Assembly: GCA_001786575.1 (NCBI GenBank)
Contig: MFRW01000004.1
Coordinates: forward strand, 1-48,487
Origin: Candidatus Moranbacteria bacterium RIFCSPHIGHO2_01_FULL_55_24
Lineage (GTDB): Bacteria; Patescibacteria; Paceibacteria; Moranbacterales; UBA1568
Reading direction: 5' to 3'
DNA: 48,487 bases
Made by a program: the position numbers and the translations under genes. Shown here piece after piece: positions 47,648-48,487 of the stretch. Below the pieces are notes generated by a model. The model had not been told where the DNA came from, searched no databases, and worked only from the letters and a program-made list of their open reading frames with translations. Positions within the stretch are counted from its first letter, which is position 1. Each line of letters begins with the position of its first letter.

Positions 47648-48214
47648 ATGATAGCGCGACTTTCAGGAAATATAGCGGCCATCAAGGGGAACAGCGTCAT
47701 CCTCATGGTCGGAGGCGTCGGATACCAGGTGGCTGTGACCGTATACGCTCTCGGCAAGCTCGCAGGCCAAGACGAAGTGATGCTTCACATCCACACCCAC
47801 GTGCGCGAAGACGCGCTCCTTCTCTATGGTTTTCTCGACGAGGAAGAGCTCCACATGTTCGAGCTTCTCATCACGATCTCCGGAATCGGCCCGAAAGTGG
47901 CCCTTTCCATCCTCTCGATTGCCGATACCAAGACCATCCGTACGGCTATCGTGAACAAGGACCCGAGCATCCTCTACCGGGTTTCCGGAGTGGGGAAGAA
48001 GACGGCCGAGCGTGTCATTATCGAGCTCCAGAACAAGGTAGAAGCGGTGGATCTCGCCGACCAGGAAGGGGCGCTCGCCGACCAGGAGGCCCTCGAAGCC
48101 CTTACGGCGCTCGGCTATTCTGTCACCCAGGCTCGCGATGCGTTGAAGCAGGTGCCGAAAGAAGGCGACATCAGCGGCCGCATCCGCCAGGCTCTCAAGA
48201 ATTTAGGCAAGTAG
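47648..48214 (+). CDS. ruvA: Holliday junction branch migration protein RuvA
   Basis: 188 residues from ATG 47648. RuvA tetramers hold the four-way junction for RuvB. N-terminal OB fold MIARLSGNIAAIKGNSVILMVGGVGYQV, then two helix-hairpin-helix motifs (LITISGIGPKVALSILS and LYRVSGVGKKTAERVIIEL), and the C-terminal RuvB-binding domain (about 140-188). It is far from ruvBC (34.4-36.7 kb). The FemAB-like gene starts at the next base after its stop codon. Confidence 0.95.
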   Translation: MIARLSGNIAAIKGNSVILMVGGVGYQVAVTVYALGKLAGQDEVMLHIHTHVREDALLLYGFLDEEELHMFELLITISGIGPKVALSILSIADTKTIRTAIVNKDPSILYRVSGVGKKTAERVIIELQNKVEAVDLADQEGALADQEALEALTALGYSVTQARDALKQVPKEGDISGRIRQALKNLGK

Positions 48215-48487
48215 ATGGACCAGCACGAGAATTTTCTCAAAACCCATGCCAAAGACGGGGGATTGCTCCAATCAGCGGCCTGGGGAGCGTTTCAGCGGGC
48301 TCTCGGCAAGGAGACGCTCCTCCTTGGAGATGGGAGTTCTTACTGTGCGCAGGGAATAACGGAGAAAGCCCCGCTTGCGAGTTTCATATATTTTCCGCGC
48401 GGGCCCGTAGTGGCTCCGGATGCCGGAGAGGAAGCGTTTCGGGCTATAGCGGAGGCAGGTTCGGAGAGTCAGGCCGCTTGGATCCGT
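48215..48487 (+). CDS. FemAB/FemX-like peptidyltransferase, 5' part only
   Basis: 91 codons from ATG 48215 to the window edge, no stop. The opening HAKDGGLLQSAAWGAFQRALGKET and the strand ASFIYFPRGPVVAP match the start of FemAB-type GNAT-fold enzymes, which add amino acids from aminoacyl-tRNA to the peptidoglycan stem peptide. It directly abuts the ruvA stop codon, so it is probably translated with it. The catalytic domain lies outside the window. Confidence 0.75.
   Translation, partial: MDQHENFLKTHAKDGGLLQSAAWGAFQRALGKETLLLGDGSSYCAQGITEKAPLASFIYFPRGPVVAPDAGEEAFRAIAEAGSESQAAWIR

Overview
The window looks like a chromosome segment of a Candidate Phyla Radiation (Patescibacteria, most likely Parcubacteria-type) bacterium. 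The grounds are family-level: tRNA genes without encoded CCA, a VirB2-like pilin and PilB-type ATPase, amidoligase-type ATP-grasp genes, and several genes recognisable only as lineage-type hypotheticals. TGA is used as a normal stop codon (for example at 4131, 4679 and 44105), so this is not one of the lineages that recode UGA. The replication origin region is inside the window: rpmH and rnpA face away from dnaA at about 24.4 kb, and dnaA-dnaN enclose an AT-rich spacer at 26.0-26.27 kb.

Layout. 1-1121 (minus) is an unfinished O-antigen-ligase-like membrane protein gene that carries eleven perfect copies of a ParB-type parS palindrome inside its coding sequence. 1.2-4.7 kb holds tRNA-Ala, a LAGLIDADG-like protein, tRNA-Arg, rbfA, a DHH phosphoesterase, a family 4 uracil-DNA glycosylase and a nuclease-like protein. 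4.7-8.4 kb is an accessory stretch with tRNA-Leu and tRNA-Cys, a 3D-domain exported protein, an AT-rich HigB/HigA-like three-gene block, and a tRNA cluster (Leu, Val, Phe, Ile2, Gly) containing decayed tandem copies of tRNA-Gly. 8.4-17 kb holds rplS, an RluD-type synthase, sod, nrdAB, a pilin fused to an M15-like peptidase domain, and a beta-propeller protein. 17-24.4 kb (minus) is one tightly packed series, rpmH-rnpA-yidC-khpB, continuing without a visible terminator into a surface-glycan set (flippase, two GT2 glycosyltransferases, two O-antigen ligases).

24.5-27.7 kb (plus) is dnaA-dnaN-dciA-like. 27.7-40 kb is almost all minus: a class A penicillin-binding protein; a cassette of three ATP-grasp proteins (one fused to a RimB-type retropepsin domain) with a stand-alone 7TM protein; ruvC, a PH-domain protein, a 2-TM protein and ruvB; then pilB with a degenerate DHH protein. 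Between ruvB and pilB lies a 230-nt stretch with a strong promoter, long-range self-complementarity and a terminator but no gene. It is best read as a structured non-coding RNA. 40-48.5 kb (mostly plus) holds tsaE, polA, an unrecognised nuclease-like gene, mutM, a DUF3048 protein, holA, rpsT (minus), ruvA and the start of a FemAB-type gene.

Functionally the window combines replication and repair (dnaA, dnaN, dciA-like, holA, polA, ruvABC, mutM, udg), dNTP synthesis, and building of the cell surface (PBP, glycan export, FemAB-like, 3D-domain protein, pili). The items most worth a second look are the parS array inside a gene, the unidentified RNA at 36.8-37.0 kb, and the ATP-grasp/7TM/retropepsin cassette. 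Promoters are of sigma-70 type (TTGACA/T with TAnnnT at 16-17 bp, or extended -10 TGn-TATAAT). At least two genes appear to be transcribed without a leader.
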